This document shows positions 7,379-16,248 of a DNA stretch of 64,000 nucleotides, one piece after another. Where the stretch lies: contig CP091034.1 in the NCBI GenBank assembly GCA_039725955.1, positions 2,108,001 to 2,172,000 on the forward strand. Reading direction: 5' to 3'. The notes under the pieces were generated by a model. It searched no databases, was not told the DNA's origin, and saw only the letters and a list, made by a program, of their open reading frames with translations. This DNA comes from Sinorhizobium sp. B11 (lineage in GTDB: Bacteria; Pseudomonadota; Alphaproteobacteria; Rhizobiales; Rhizobiaceae). Numbering within the stretch: the stretch's first letter is position 1; each line of letters begins with the position of its first letter. Made by a program: the position numbers and the translations under genes.

Positions 7379-8593
7379 TCAGGCCCTGAATTGCTCGTCG
7401 AGCCAGTCCAGAACGCGCCTGTTGAGCAGTGACCGGTTCTTCATCTCGCAATGGCCATCCGCGCCCTCTGCGGCGGTGAACCGCATCAGCGTCTTCGGGC
7501 CGCGCAATGCATCGAAGAAGAAGCCGGCGTCGGCAGCAAGCCCGTCATTCTCGGCCTGGGTGATCAATGTCGGGCATTGAATGCGCTCGGCATGTCCCCG
7601 CATGGTGAAAAGTTCGGCCGAGGCGAGGAAGGCCCTGAGATTATCCACTCCATGCACCCAGAAACCGCGCTGCACCACCTTCCAGTTCAGCACCGGGTTG
7701 GCGCGCAGGAAAGCGTCCATCGTATCCAGCAGTTTCTGGTCGAGAGCGCCGAGATCGGCCGCCGCTTCCGCCGGGACGCCGAATTTCTGGATGATGACCC
7801 GGCGAAAACCGTCGGCAATGCTCCATGTGCCGGGATCGGCAATGAGCGCGGCAATGCGCGGTTCTCCCGCCGCCCCGCGCGGCGCCAGGAGCCCGCCGAG
7901 ACTCCAGCCGCTGAGCGCGATCCGATCAGGGTCGACGAGCGAATGGTTGACCGCAAAATCCACCACCGCCCTGATGACCACGTCCCAGTCCGGCCGCAGC
8001 GGAATGCCGTGCTCGTAGAGCATGGCGCCCTGGCCGGGACCGTCGAAAAGCAGGCTGTGATAGCCCCGCCGCGAAGCCGCGACGGCGCAGGCGAAATAGG
8101 TGTCAGTGATGGTGCAGTCATAGCCGTTGTTGAAGATGACGATCGGCCGCACCTCATGCTCGAGACCCTGTGCCGGGACGAAATATCCGGGCATCGGCGT
8201 CTTGCCGAACGGAATGGCGAGCGGCTCGATCGTCGGCGCCGAGAGCGCAAGCCCTCTTTCCAGTGCGTCCGTCTGCTTGCGGAAGGCGGAAAGCAGGCGC
8301 GGATCGACGGGCGCACCATAGAGCGGATGATAGGAAGCCGCATAAAAGACGCTCGCTCTCAGATAAAGCTCGCGCGCGCTGACCTTATGGCCCCTGGAGA
8401 GCGCTGCCTCGGCCTCTTCTTTCAGCCGGTCGCCGGCCGAAATCCACGCCTGGTAAAATGCGCCGTCATCGCCATCCCCGACGGTTTCCGCCACAGCCCG
8501 GATCTCGCCGAAATCCGCCCCGCCATAGGGAATATAGGCAATCGGCCAGCTGCCGAAATCCTCATGCAACTCGTTCCTGAACAGCATGCTCAT
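7379..8593 (-). CDS. Alpha/beta hydrolase, DHPON-hydrolase-like
   Basis: 404-residue alpha/beta hydrolase with an N-terminal helical region (about residues 1-120) and a C-terminal hydrolase core. The nucleophile elbow is GWSLGG near residue 225, and the oxyanion region is IVIFNNGYDC. A late acid and histidine lie around ENDG and GADGHCEM. This layout matches the family of 2,6-dihydropseudooxynicotine hydrolase and related C-C bond hydrolases or esterases. The true substrate cannot be read from sequence. ATG at 8593 follows GGTGGAG. Divergent from the ThDP enzyme at 8748, with which it could share a promoter region and perhaps a catabolic pathway. Confidence 0.8.
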   Translation of the reverse strand: MSMLFRNELHEDFGSWPIAYIPYGGADFGEIRAVAETVGDGDDGAFYQAWISAGDRLKEEAEAALSRGHKVSARELYLRASVFYAASYHPLYGAPVDPRLLSAFRKQTDALERGLALSAPTIEPLAIPFGKTPMPGYFVPAQGLEHEVRPIVIFNNGYDCTITDTYFACAVAASRRGYHSLLFDGPGQGAMLYEHGIPLRPDWDVVIRAVVDFAVNHSLVDPDRIALSGWSLGGLLAPRGAAGEPRIAALIADPGTWSIADGFRRVIIQKFGVPAEAAADLGALDQKLLDTMDAFLRANPVLNWKVVQRGFWVHGVDNLRAFLASAELFTMRGHAERIQCPTLITQAENDGLAADAGFFFDALRGPKTLMRFTAAEGADGHCEMKNRSLLNRRVLDWLDEQFRA

Positions 8594-8747
8594 CGCCAAC
8601 TCCACCAATGGCTGCCGCCGCAGCGATCGCAATGACTATAGTGGCGGCTTTCGACCCTGTCACGAAAACGCGCTTACCTGAGACATTATTGGAGGTTGTG
8701 CTCATGCTCTTCCCGTGCAAGGCTGTTGAAAGCGGGAGGTAACTGTC

Positions 8748-10301
8748 ATGAACGGTGCAGACAGCCTGTGTGATACGCTTCTGGCAAACGATGTCAGCGT
8801 ATGTTTTGCCAATCCCGGTACATCGGAAATGCATTTCGTGGCGGCGCTCGACCGCAAGCCCGAGATGCGTTGCATCCTCGGTCTTTCAGAGGGCGTGGTG
8901 ACGGGCGCAGCCGACGGCTACGCGCGCATGACCGATCGCCCGGCCGCGACCTTGCTGCATACCGGGCCGGGCCTCGCCAATGGCCTTGCCAATCTCCACA
9001 ATGCGCGGCGCGCGCGGATACCTGTCATCAACATTGTCGGCGACCATGCGTCCTATCATCTGCCCCTCGATGCGCCGCTGACATCCGACATCGAGGGCCT
9101 GGCAGGTACGATGTCCAACTGGGTGCACCGCATCCGCAGCCCGGAAGATATTGTCGGCGCGACGGAGGCTGCCTATCGCGCCTCCTTGTCACCGCCCGGT
9201 GTGGCAACGCTCATCCTGCCGGCAGATGCCGCCTGGGGCAATGTCGAAGTGGATCAGCCGATCAGGCTGCCCCGGCCGGAGCCTCATGCCGTAAACATGG
9301 ACAGCGTGCGCGGGGTTGCCGACGCCATCAGAGATGCGCCCGGCGAGGTCGGCATTCTTCTTAGCGGTGCGGCAGCCCGCGCAGACTCCCTGGAGATCGC
9401 GGGTGCAATTGCGGCCGCCAGGGATGTGCGTCTCTTCTGTGAGATGCAACTGCCAAGGGTCGAGCGCGGCCGCGGCCGTGTCGCCCTCACCCGCATCCCC
9501 TACCCGATCGACGCTGCGCTGGATCTGCTGGCCGATATCGATGTGCTGGTGCTCGCGGGCGCGCCGGAGCCTGTCGCCTTCTTTGCCTATCCGGGAAAGC
9601 CCGGACGGCTGGTGCGCAAAGGCTGCAAGGTTTTGACCCTTGCCAGGCATGGCGAGGATCTGAAAGGCGCGCTGGAGGCGCTGCGGGATGAACTCGACGT
9701 GAGGCAGTCGCTGCCTCAATCGCGATCGCCGGTGCTTTCCGACGATATCGTTCCGTTCGGACATCTGACCGAAGATGCGATCGCCGTGATGGTGGCGGCG
9801 CGACTTCCCGACAATGCCATCGTCTGCGACGAAGGTGTCACCTCCGCCCGCCGTTTCTTCGAACTTTCGTCCGGCGCGGCGCCCCATGACTACCTGATGA
9901 ACACGGGCGGCTCGATTGGCTGCGGCATTCCGCTGGCAACGGGTGCAGCGGTTGCCTGTCCCGACCGCAAGGTCATCAACCTGCAGGCGGATGGCAGCGG
10001 CATGTATACGGTCCAGGGCCTGTGGACGCAGGCGCGTGAAAATCTCGACGTGATCACGATCATCTTCGCCAACCGCGCCTATGCCGTGCTGCATGCCGAG
10101 ATGCGCAATGTCGGCGTCAACGGCATCGGCGAGAACGCCCGGCGGATGATGAACCTCGATCACCCGGCCTGGGACTGGGTGTCGATCGCCAAGGGCATGG
10201 GCGTCGATGCCGCAGGCGCCCATAGCTGCGAACAATTTGCCGATCTCTTCGAAAGCGCGCTCAGGCGCCGTGGGCCATTTCTCATCGAGGCGATCATTTG
10301 A
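8748..10301 (+). CDS. ThDP-dependent enzyme, acetolactate synthase-like
   Basis: 517-residue thiamine diphosphate enzyme with the usual three domains: N-terminal PYR domain (FANPGTSEMHFVAALD, then the catalytic Glu in LSEGVVTGAADGYARM near residue 48), a central domain, and a C-terminal PP domain with the diphosphate-binding motif around QADGSGMYTVQGLWTQARE near residue 410. These motifs resemble benzoylformate decarboxylase and a group annotated as acetolactate synthase large subunit. Lack of an adjacent ilvN small subunit argues against branched-chain amino-acid synthesis. Ribosome site GGGAGG. Followed by an AraC regulator gene 106 bp downstream. Confidence 0.8.
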   Translation: MNGADSLCDTLLANDVSVCFANPGTSEMHFVAALDRKPEMRCILGLSEGVVTGAADGYARMTDRPAATLLHTGPGLANGLANLHNARRARIPVINIVGDHASYHLPLDAPLTSDIEGLAGTMSNWVHRIRSPEDIVGATEAAYRASLSPPGVATLILPADAAWGNVEVDQPIRLPRPEPHAVNMDSVRGVADAIRDAPGEVGILLSGAAARADSLEIAGAIAAARDVRLFCEMQLPRVERGRGRVALTRIPYPIDAALDLLADIDVLVLAGAPEPVAFFAYPGKPGRLVRKGCKVLTLARHGEDLKGALEALRDELDVRQSLPQSRSPVLSDDIVPFGHLTEDAIAVMVAARLPDNAIVCDEGVTSARRFFELSSGAAPHDYLMNTGGSIGCGIPLATGAAVACPDRKVINLQADGSGMYTVQGLWTQARENLDVITIIFANRAYAVLHAEMRNVGVNGIGENARRMMNLDHPAWDWVSIAKGMGVDAAGAHSCEQFADLFESALRRRGPFLIEAII

Positions 10302-10407
10302 GCGTTCAGGCGACCCCGGTTGGCAAGGCGGCGATTGCGACATAGCATCTCCGCCTCAAGCCGAAAGCCCCCAGCCGAAAGCTCCCTGCCAAAAGCAAAG
10401 ACAGATC

Positions 10408-11304
10408 ATGACAGCTTCATCCTTGCAGACCTCGCCGCAGATCCTGCTGACCAGCGCCGGACGGGCGTGGAATGGGCTCGCGGCCGAATTCCTGCATATC
10501 CCGCGCGGAATCTCCCGCGTTCCGGGTGGTGACATGCATCGTCTCGGCATCCACTTCGGTCCGCCCGTCAATGCCGATTGCCACTGCGGCGGCAGGCGCA
10601 TGCGCCGCGTCCAGAAGCCGGGCGATATCGACGTCGTCCCGGCCGGCCTCGACGGGTCCTGGGAGGATGATGCCGATTGCCGGATTCTGCGCGTAAGTCT
10701 CGATCCCTCGCGGCTGCAGCAGGTCGCGGAAGATCTCGGGCGGGATTTCAGCGAGATCGAGCTGCAGCCAAGATTCCAGCTGCGCGATGCCGGCATCGAG
10801 GCGATCTGCCGGGCGATCAAGGCGGATCTGGAGGCCGATATCCCGTCCGACCCGCTCTATATCGATCTTCTCGCCAACGCGCTTGCCATCCGGCTGATCG
10901 AGACGTCGAGCGATGGCGCTCCCCGGCCAGGAATTGGTCGTGAACAAAAACTCTCGGCCCGGCAATTGCGGATGTTGACGGAATTCATCGAGACCCATCT
11001 GGACCGGAAGCTGCATCTGGCGGATCTGGCTGTCGTTGCCGGCGTCAGCGTCACAAGGCTGAAGAGCCTGTTTCGCAACAGCACCGGCCTTTCCGTGCAC
11101 CAATATGTCATCCGCCGCCGCGTCGAATATGCCCGTGCCCTGATGACGACGACGGATATGGCCGCAAGCGAGATTGCCCTTGCCGCAGGCTTTGCCCATC
11201 AAAGCCATATGGCGACGACCATGCGCCGGCTCATCGGCCAGACACCCGGAGAGATCTTGCGCGAAGTGGGCGAATTCCGCCCGAAATTGCAAAGACCGGC
11301 CTGA
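10408..11304 (+). CDS. AraC-family transcriptional regulator
   Basis: 298-residue regulator with a variable N-terminal sensing region and a C-terminal AraC DNA-binding domain (from about residue 195). The latter contains two HTH units: LHLADLAVVAGVSVTRLKSL and MAASEIALAAGFAHQSHMAT, ending in the usual GQTPGEILRE. ATG at 10408 chosen because the longer upstream reading overlaps the end of the ThDP gene in another frame. Lies between the ThDP enzyme and an NmrA-like gene on the same strand and may regulate the latter. Confidence 0.9.
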   Translation: MTASSLQTSPQILLTSAGRAWNGLAAEFLHIPRGISRVPGGDMHRLGIHFGPPVNADCHCGGRRMRRVQKPGDIDVVPAGLDGSWEDDADCRILRVSLDPSRLQQVAEDLGRDFSEIELQPRFQLRDAGIEAICRAIKADLEADIPSDPLYIDLLANALAIRLIETSSDGAPRPGIGREQKLSARQLRMLTEFIETHLDRKLHLADLAVVAGVSVTRLKSLFRNSTGLSVHQYVIRRRVEYARALMTTTDMAASEIALAAGFAHQSHMATTMRRLIGQTPGEILREVGEFRPKLQRPA

Positions 11305-11366
11305 ATTTGTGCGACGCCTTCGGTGCTGCCCCCTAGTCCTTGCGCGTCACCAGCAAGGAGAAAGAC

Positions 11367-12245
11367 ATGATTGCAATCCTCGGAGCCGCCGGAAAGATCG
11401 GCTATTCGACCGCCAGGACGCTGCGCGAGGCAGGGGTGCCGGTGCGCGCCATCCTGCGCGATCCGGCAAAGGCTGACCGCCTGCGCGCCATCGGCTGCGA
11501 AGTCGCATTTGCCGATCTGCAGGACGCCAGGGCGCTTGCCGCAGCGATATCGGATGCCGACAGCGTTCAGGTCATTCTGCCGGCCGACCCTCGGGCCGAG
11601 GACATAAAAGGCGATATGCGCCGCTCGATCGAAAGCATTGCCGGGGCATTGGAAGAGGCGCGCCCTGCCCTCGTGCTTGCCATTTCCGATTACGGCGCCC
11701 ATCTCGGCGAAGGCTTCGCCATGCCGAGCATGTTCTACCAGTTCGAACAGCGCCTTCGCCAGCTCGATATGCGCCGGATCTTTCTGCGGTCGGCCGAGCA
11801 TATGGAAGGCTGGGGCCGCGTCGCGCCGATAGCGATCGCAACCGGCATCCTGCCGAGCTTTCATGACCCGGTCGAAAAGCAGATCCCCAACGTCTCGGCA
11901 CAGGATGTCGGCCGCATCGCCGCCGATCTCCTGCTTCGGCCCGACATCGAGACGCGCGAACAGATCGTTCATGCGGAAGGCCCGCGCCGCTATAGCGCCA
12001 GCGACGTGGCTGCAGCGCTGAGCCAGCTGCTGGGGCGCACGATTACCGCTGAAGCCCTGCCCCGCTCGCAATGGCGGGAAAGCCTGGGCCGGGTGATGAG
12101 CGCCAGCGCTGCAGATCTTCTGACCGAGCTCTACGAGGTTCACAGCAGGGGCGGCCTCATCGAGGTCGAGCCGAATGCGCGCGATATCCGAAAAGGCTCC
12201 ACCGAACTTGTCGACGCACTGAGGCCTGTTGTCGCCGAACGGTGA
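11367..12245 (+). CDS. NmrA-like NAD(P)-binding protein
   Basis: 292-residue atypical short-chain dehydrogenase of the NmrA/quinone oxidoreductase-2 type. It starts MIAILGAAGKIGYSTARTLR, whose GAAGKIG is the Rossmann nucleotide-binding loop. The family includes NADPH-sensing regulators and NAD(P)H:quinone reductases. No classical Tyr-x-x-x-Lys pair is evident. The ATG at 11367 has AAGGAGA at -10. The 62-bp gap after the AraC gene suggests that this is its target or partner. Paralogous to the protein at 14742. Confidence 0.85.
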   Translation: MIAILGAAGKIGYSTARTLREAGVPVRAILRDPAKADRLRAIGCEVAFADLQDARALAAAISDADSVQVILPADPRAEDIKGDMRRSIESIAGALEEARPALVLAISDYGAHLGEGFAMPSMFYQFEQRLRQLDMRRIFLRSAEHMEGWGRVAPIAIATGILPSFHDPVEKQIPNVSAQDVGRIAADLLLRPDIETREQIVHAEGPRRYSASDVAAALSQLLGRTITAEALPRSQWRESLGRVMSASAADLLTELYEVHSRGGLIEVEPNARDIRKGSTELVDALRPVVAER

Positions 12246-12321
12246 CTTCAGGGAGAGTTGTTCCGGCAAAACGGAACCGGACGAGGCTGAGGGGATTTAT
12301 CCCTCAGCAGAGGAGGTTCCG

Positions 12322-12471
12322 ATGATCCGCAAACTGAAATCAGGCGAATATCGTCTCTATTCCCGCAAACCCGACGCCAAGACGAACAAACGCAAGAACC
12401 TTGGCACCTTCAAGACCCGGGAAGCGGCTGAGAAGCATGAACGCGAGGTGCAGTACTTCAAGCATCACTAG
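12322..12471 (+). CDS. Small conserved basic protein, 49 residues
   Basis: 49-residue, highly basic protein (starts MIRKLKSGEYRLYSRKPDAK, ends EKHEREVQYFKHH). Strong ribosome site AGGAGG seven bases before the ATG. I recall similar small proteins across proteobacteria annotated as hypothetical. The basic composition suggests nucleic-acid binding, but this is inference only. It follows the NmrA-like gene by 76 bp. Confidence 0.65.
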   Translation: MIRKLKSGEYRLYSRKPDAKTNKRKNLGTFKTREAAEKHEREVQYFKHH

Positions 12472-12556
12472 AGCAATTCCGGCGAGAGTACCGAGCACCA
12501 GCGATAGCGCCGTTGTTGCCGACAACGCCTCAAGTGTACGGCAGATCGCTTTCGCC

Positions 12557-12853
12557 TCAGCGGCCAACCGTACCCTTCGAATCATCCTGATATGGGCTGC
12601 TGCGGTTGGGGTCGCTGTAATAAGTCCGGTAGCCGCCGCTCGAATAGGTCTCTCGATAGGTGCCGTTGAGCTGCTGATGCGTCTGCGAATAGAGATCGCC
12701 GTTTCGATAGGTGTTATAGCCGCCGCCGAGATTCTGCTCCCTGATATAGGTATTGCCTGAACTGTCGGTGGAACACGGAGCCGAAACCAGCTCGCACGAT
12801 GCAGACGCGCTCCCGGCCGTCAGCAAGAAAATCCCAAACAAAACCGTCTTCAT
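12557..12853 (-). CDS. Secreted small hypothetical protein
   Basis: 98-residue protein with a signal peptide (MKTVLFGIFLLTAGSASASC, residues 1-19), two cysteines near the mature N-terminus (CELVSAPC), and a Tyr/Ser/Asn/Gly-rich remainder containing repeated TYxxG-type turns (GGGYNTYRNGDLY, SSGGYRTYYSD). Likely periplasmic or surface-exposed. No enzymatic motif. Convergent with the 49-residue gene at 12322. Confidence 0.6.
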   Translation of the reverse strand: MKTVLFGIFLLTAGSASASCELVSAPCSTDSSGNTYIREQNLGGGYNTYRNGDLYSQTHQQLNGTYRETYSSGGYRTYYSDPNRSSPYQDDSKGTVGR

Positions 12854-13020
12854 TCAACTCTCTCTTCGCGAAAATAAACGCCACGCACGCATGCAATGTA
12901 GCTGAACGGCGAAAAAGAACAAACGGAAAACATCCGGGCTTCAATTTGCCCTTCGTCCAATCGATCAAATGTTAAACTGCATGTGCGATCATCCCAATCC
13001 TCGAACCGACAGGCGGCGCA

Positions 13021-13413
13021 ATGATGGGTGAATGGTTGACGGCGGCAAAACGATGGGCGCGGAGCGTGAAGCGCGATGTCGTCGCGCTCTGGATTGCCGC
13101 GCGCGACGATCGCACGCCCCTGATGGCCAAGATCGTCGCCGGCGCGGTTGCTGCCTACGCCCTTTCCCCTGTTGACCTCATACCCGATTTCGTGCCGGTG
13201 CTCGGCTATCTCGATGATCTCATCATCGTGCCGCTCGGCATCCTCATCGCGATCCGCCTTATTCCCGCGCCGCTGATGTCGGAATTCAGGGACATGGCCA
13301 CCGAGCGCACGCAGCGCCCGGTCAGCCGTTTGGGGCTTGTTGCGGTCGTGATCGTCTGGCTGCTCGCAGCCGCCCTCTGCCTCTGGCTTGCGCGGGACCT
13401 GTTTCGTCGCTGA
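13021..13413 (+). CDS. YkvA/DUF1232 family membrane protein
   Basis: 130-residue DUF1232 protein. The diagnostic core AYALSPVDLIPDFVPVLGYL followed by DDLIIVPLG lies at about residues 45-75. A C-terminal transmembrane helix (LGLVAVVIVWLLAAALCLWL) anchors it. Function of the family is unknown. Either of the two adjacent ATG codons at 13021/13024 could start the protein. Confidence 0.85.
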   Translation: MMGEWLTAAKRWARSVKRDVVALWIAARDDRTPLMAKIVAGAVAAYALSPVDLIPDFVPVLGYLDDLIIVPLGILIAIRLIPAPLMSEFRDMATERTQRPVSRLGLVAVVIVWLLAAALCLWLARDLFRR

Positions 13414-13434
13414 GCGAAAGCGAGTTTACCCGGC

Positions 13435-14385
13435 CTATTCCCGCACGAAGGCGCTGCGCAGCCAGTCGAGGAAATGGCCCGCTGCCGGCGAGAGCGCGCG
13501 GCCAGGCTGAATGACGGCCACGAAACCGTTCTCGTAAGTCAGGAATTCCGACCGTTCCACCAGCTTGCCGCTTTTCAGCTCGTTCAGCGCAAAACGCCGC
13601 TCCACCAAGGCCACGCCAAGCCCGCTGACGGCGGCGCTGACACAAAGATACATATGCGGGAAGTAGAGCTCCGACTGCGCCGAGATCCTGTGCCCGGTCG
13701 CCGCCTGCCAGTTGGTCCATTGTTCGCTCAAACTGTCGGGCGAAATGCGGGCTGGGAAGCTGAAATCATCGCCATTCGCGCTGAATGGATAATCCGGTGC
13801 CGACACGAGGCCAAAGGAAACGGAGGCGAGCGGGATATGCTCACGCCTGAACTGCGGCCGTGACAGCCGATCCCAGCTCAGCATGATATCCACCCCGTCC
13901 CTCGCCCGGTTCGGGCCGGCGTCACGGGCGCTCGATGACATGGTCAGCTGCACGCGGCAATTCGGATAGAGGCTGTAGAATTCCGCCAGACGCGGCACCA
14001 GCCAGACCATGGCGAAAGTAGCGCTGCAGGAAAGATGCACGCTCGCTTCGTTCCGGCTCGACTTCAGCTCCTGATAGCGCTCCTCCAGAAGATCGAAGGC
14101 CCGCGACACCGTGGTGAAGAAGGCCGCCCCATCCTCATTCAGCCGAAGGCCGGTGCCCGACTTCTCGAACACGGGAAGCCCAAGCTGCTCCTGCAAAAGC
14201 TGCAGCTGCTTCGAGACGGCACCGTGCGTGCGCCCCAGCTCATCGGCTGCCCGTGTCACCGAACCGAGACGTGCAGTGGCCTCGAAGGCCCGGAGCGGGC
14301 CATGGTCTTCTCTTGTGTGAGTTTTTCTAACGGATGACGTGAAGATAACGCGCTTTTTCGAATTCAGATATGGGCATAAAACCAT
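13435..14385 (-). CDS. LysR-family regulator, GcvA type, start uncertain
   Basis: Full LysR regulator from PLRAFEATARLGSVTRAADE to the C-terminal DWLRSAFVRE, with the HTH VTRAADELGRTHGAVSKQLQ. The start is a problem. The first in-frame ATG (14385) adds about 27 unrelated residues and has no ribosome site. A well-spaced ATG at 14303 (AGAGAAG three bases upstream) is out of frame by one base, and a single restored base after ATGGC would give the family-like start MAPLRAFEA. A one-base deletion or a base-calling error at about 14298 is therefore possible. Divergent from the DUF1127/NmrA/cupin genes, which it may control. Confidence 0.75.
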   Translation of the reverse strand: MVLCPYLNSKKRVIFTSSVRKTHTREDHGPLRAFEATARLGSVTRAADELGRTHGAVSKQLQLLQEQLGLPVFEKSGTGLRLNEDGAAFFTTVSRAFDLLEERYQELKSSRNEASVHLSCSATFAMVWLVPRLAEFYSLYPNCRVQLTMSSSARDAGPNRARDGVDIMLSWDRLSRPQFRREHIPLASVSFGLVSAPDYPFSANGDDFSFPARISPDSLSEQWTNWQAATGHRISAQSELYFPHMYLCVSAAVSGLGVALVERRFALNELKSGKLVERSEFLTYENGFVAVIQPGRALSPAAGHFLDWLRSAFVRE

Positions 14386-14472
14386 GACACAAGAGCAAAG
14401 CGAGTGGAAATCTTCGCCTCCACCTTCGTCAATCATAGGTGAGTTTTGCCAACAGAGAAAGGAAATTCCATC

Positions 14473-14634
14473 ATGCATGTGACCGACACGCTCCGCATGT
14501 GGCGCGAACGCTGGACCGAACGTCGCCTCTTCGCACGCGAGCTGGATACTTTGCCTGACGAAACGCTCAGGGATTTCGGCATGACCCGTGAAGCCGCCTT
14601 CGAGCAGAGCCACCGACCCTTCTGGCGTGCGTAG
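14473..14634 (+). CDS. DUF1127 small protein
   Basis: 53-residue DUF1127 protein. The family core is the arginine-rich stretch MWRERWTERRLFARELDTLP followed by DETLRDFGMTREA, here residues 9-43. Such proteins are common in alphaproteobacteria. Some bind RNA and affect phosphate, carbon or stress responses. Ribosome site AGAAAGGAAA upstream of ATG 14473. Lies directly divergent from the LysR gene. Confidence 0.8.
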   Translation: MHVTDTLRMWRERWTERRLFARELDTLPDETLRDFGMTREAAFEQSHRPFWRA

Positions 14635-14741
14635 GCGGCGTCCCTACCCGAAAGTCAAACTTCACAGCTCCGGCGACATCAGCGACGGAACCTCGAAGCG
14701 GTGTGCGCAGTTATCCTGATGATTGTCTGCGAGTTTCACCC

Positions 14742-15602
14742 ATGTATGTCATCCTTGGCGCGTCCGGACATATAGGCTCTGTCGTTATCGACGCATTGCG
14801 GGCGTCGGGCGAGAAAGTCATCGCTGTCGCTCACAGTGCAGACAAGGCCGCCGCCATCGCACGCGACGGTATCGAACCTGTCGTCGCCGATGTCACCGAT
14901 ACTGGGCAGCTTCGATCGATCCTGCAAAAAGGGCGTCGCGCTTTTCTCTTGAACCCGCCGGCCGATATCAAGGGCGACACCAACGCCGGGGAACTGAAGA
15001 CCGCCAGCACTATTGCCGCCGCACTTGAAGGATCCGGGCTGGAGAAGCTCGTCCTGGTGTCCACCTATGGAGCGCTTGATGGCGCCGGCATCGGCGATCT
15101 CTCGGTGCTGTACGAATTCGAACGCCTCGTGAAGGCAACCGGCATTCCGGTGGCGATCAATCGCGGTGCATATTACTTCACCAATCTCGACATGCTTCTG
15201 CAGCCTGCGAAAGAGACCGGGCGCCTGCTCACTCCCTTCCCCGAGGACATGAAGATACCGATGGTGGCGCCAAGGGATCTGGGGGAAGCCGCCGCTGCAC
15301 GCCTCAGGAGCCCGAGCGAGGATATCGGGATAGACCATGTCGAAGGTCCGGAGCGTTATTCCTTCGCCGATGTCGCCAAGGCGTTTTCATCGCGTCTCGG
15401 CCGCCCGGTTACAGCCGAGACGATCCCTCGCGAAAGGTTCGAGGAATATTATCTCGGACTTGGCTTCTCCTGGGCTGCCGCCCGTTGCTACGCAAAGATG
15501 GCAGAGGTCACCATCGACACCGGCTTTGAAATGCCCACCCGTCGCCATTGGGGCAGGACGACGCTGGATCAGCACCTCGAAGCACTTCAAGAACATCAGT
15601 GA
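14742..15602 (+). CDS. NmrA-like NAD(P)-binding protein
   Basis: 286-residue Rossmann-fold protein beginning MYVILGASGHIGSVVIDALR, with the nucleotide-binding GASGHIG. It ends with a C-terminal substrate-type region (GPERYSFADVAKAFSSRLGR). Same family as the protein at 11367. The paired arrangement LysR/NmrA here and AraC/NmrA there suggests two independently regulated redox proteins. Likely reduces a quinone or aldehyde, or senses NADP(H). No direct evidence for the substrate. Confidence 0.85.
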   Translation: MYVILGASGHIGSVVIDALRASGEKVIAVAHSADKAAAIARDGIEPVVADVTDTGQLRSILQKGRRAFLLNPPADIKGDTNAGELKTASTIAAALEGSGLEKLVLVSTYGALDGAGIGDLSVLYEFERLVKATGIPVAINRGAYYFTNLDMLLQPAKETGRLLTPFPEDMKIPMVAPRDLGEAAAARLRSPSEDIGIDHVEGPERYSFADVAKAFSSRLGRPVTAETIPRERFEEYYLGLGFSWAAARCYAKMAEVTIDTGFEMPTRRHWGRTTLDQHLEALQEHQ

Positions 15603-15731
15603 CGAGAGCAGCTCGCAGATACACGGCGATACAAAAAACGTCATCCGCTGAAACATTTCCAATTCATCCGTCTGTCATATGAACCCGTCGCCCGGTTGCG
15701 GGCCTTAGCCATCTGACGGAAGGACAGACAG

Positions 15732-16130
15732 ATGAGGACCATCATGATCATGGCAGCAGGCGCACTCCTCATTGCGGGTGCAATGCAGCTGACCAAGGCC
15801 AACGCCGAGCAGCCCATCCAGCGTACCGATCTCGTTCAGAACGACATCGACGTGCCCGGTCACGAGGCGGTGCAGGTTCGCGTCGACTTCGCCCCCGGCG
15901 CCTTCGCCGTGAAGCATCACCATCCGGGCGAGGAAATCGCCTATGTGGTCGAAGGCACGCTGGAATATGAGCTGGACGGACAGAAGCCGGTGACGCTGAA
16001 AGCCGGCCAGTCGCTGTTCATCCCCTCGGGCGTTGCCCATTCCGCCAGGAATGTCGGCGACGGCAAGGCCTCCGAACTCGCAACCTATATCGTCACGAAG
16101 GGCTCGCCGCTCGTCGTGCCGGTGAAATAG
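15732..16130 (+). CDS. Secreted cupin-domain protein
   Basis: 132-residue protein with a signal peptide (residues 1-25, ending KANAEQ) and a single cupin barrel. Cupin motif 1 is KHHHPGEEIAYVVEGTLEYE and motif 2 is SLFIPSGVAHSARNVG. The His/His/Glu/His set for a metal is present. Exported single-domain cupins of this kind are mostly uncharacterised, and some act as dioxygenases or isomerases. It follows the NmrA-like gene by 129 bp and may be co-regulated. Confidence 0.85.
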   Translation: MRTIMIMAAGALLIAGAMQLTKANAEQPIQRTDLVQNDIDVPGHEAVQVRVDFAPGAFAVKHHHPGEEIAYVVEGTLEYELDGQKPVTLKAGQSLFIPSGVAHSARNVGDGKASELATYIVTKGSPLVVPVK

Positions 16131-16248
16131 CCTGGTGCCAGATGCAGGTCGGCGCCCATGGCGGGCGCCCGGCCCGGTTCGCCTGGATCAGCCGAAACCG
16201 TGGCCTCCGCAAGGACTCGCAACCGCCGAGACTTGCTCTGCGCCTCCG

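Noticed and set aside
8562..8705. 47-codon frame on the minus strand starting MSTTSNNVSGKRVFVTGSKA, like the start of a short-chain dehydrogenase
   Set aside because: Only about ten residues look like the family, no glycine-rich loop follows, and it overlaps the hydrolase start in another frame. At most a remnant.
9284..10343. Minus-strand frames opposite the ThDP enzyme
   Set aside because: Shadows of the coding strand, no family features.
13474..13863. Plus-strand frame opposite the LysR gene at 13.4 kb
   Set aside because: No domain, no ribosome site. Shadow.
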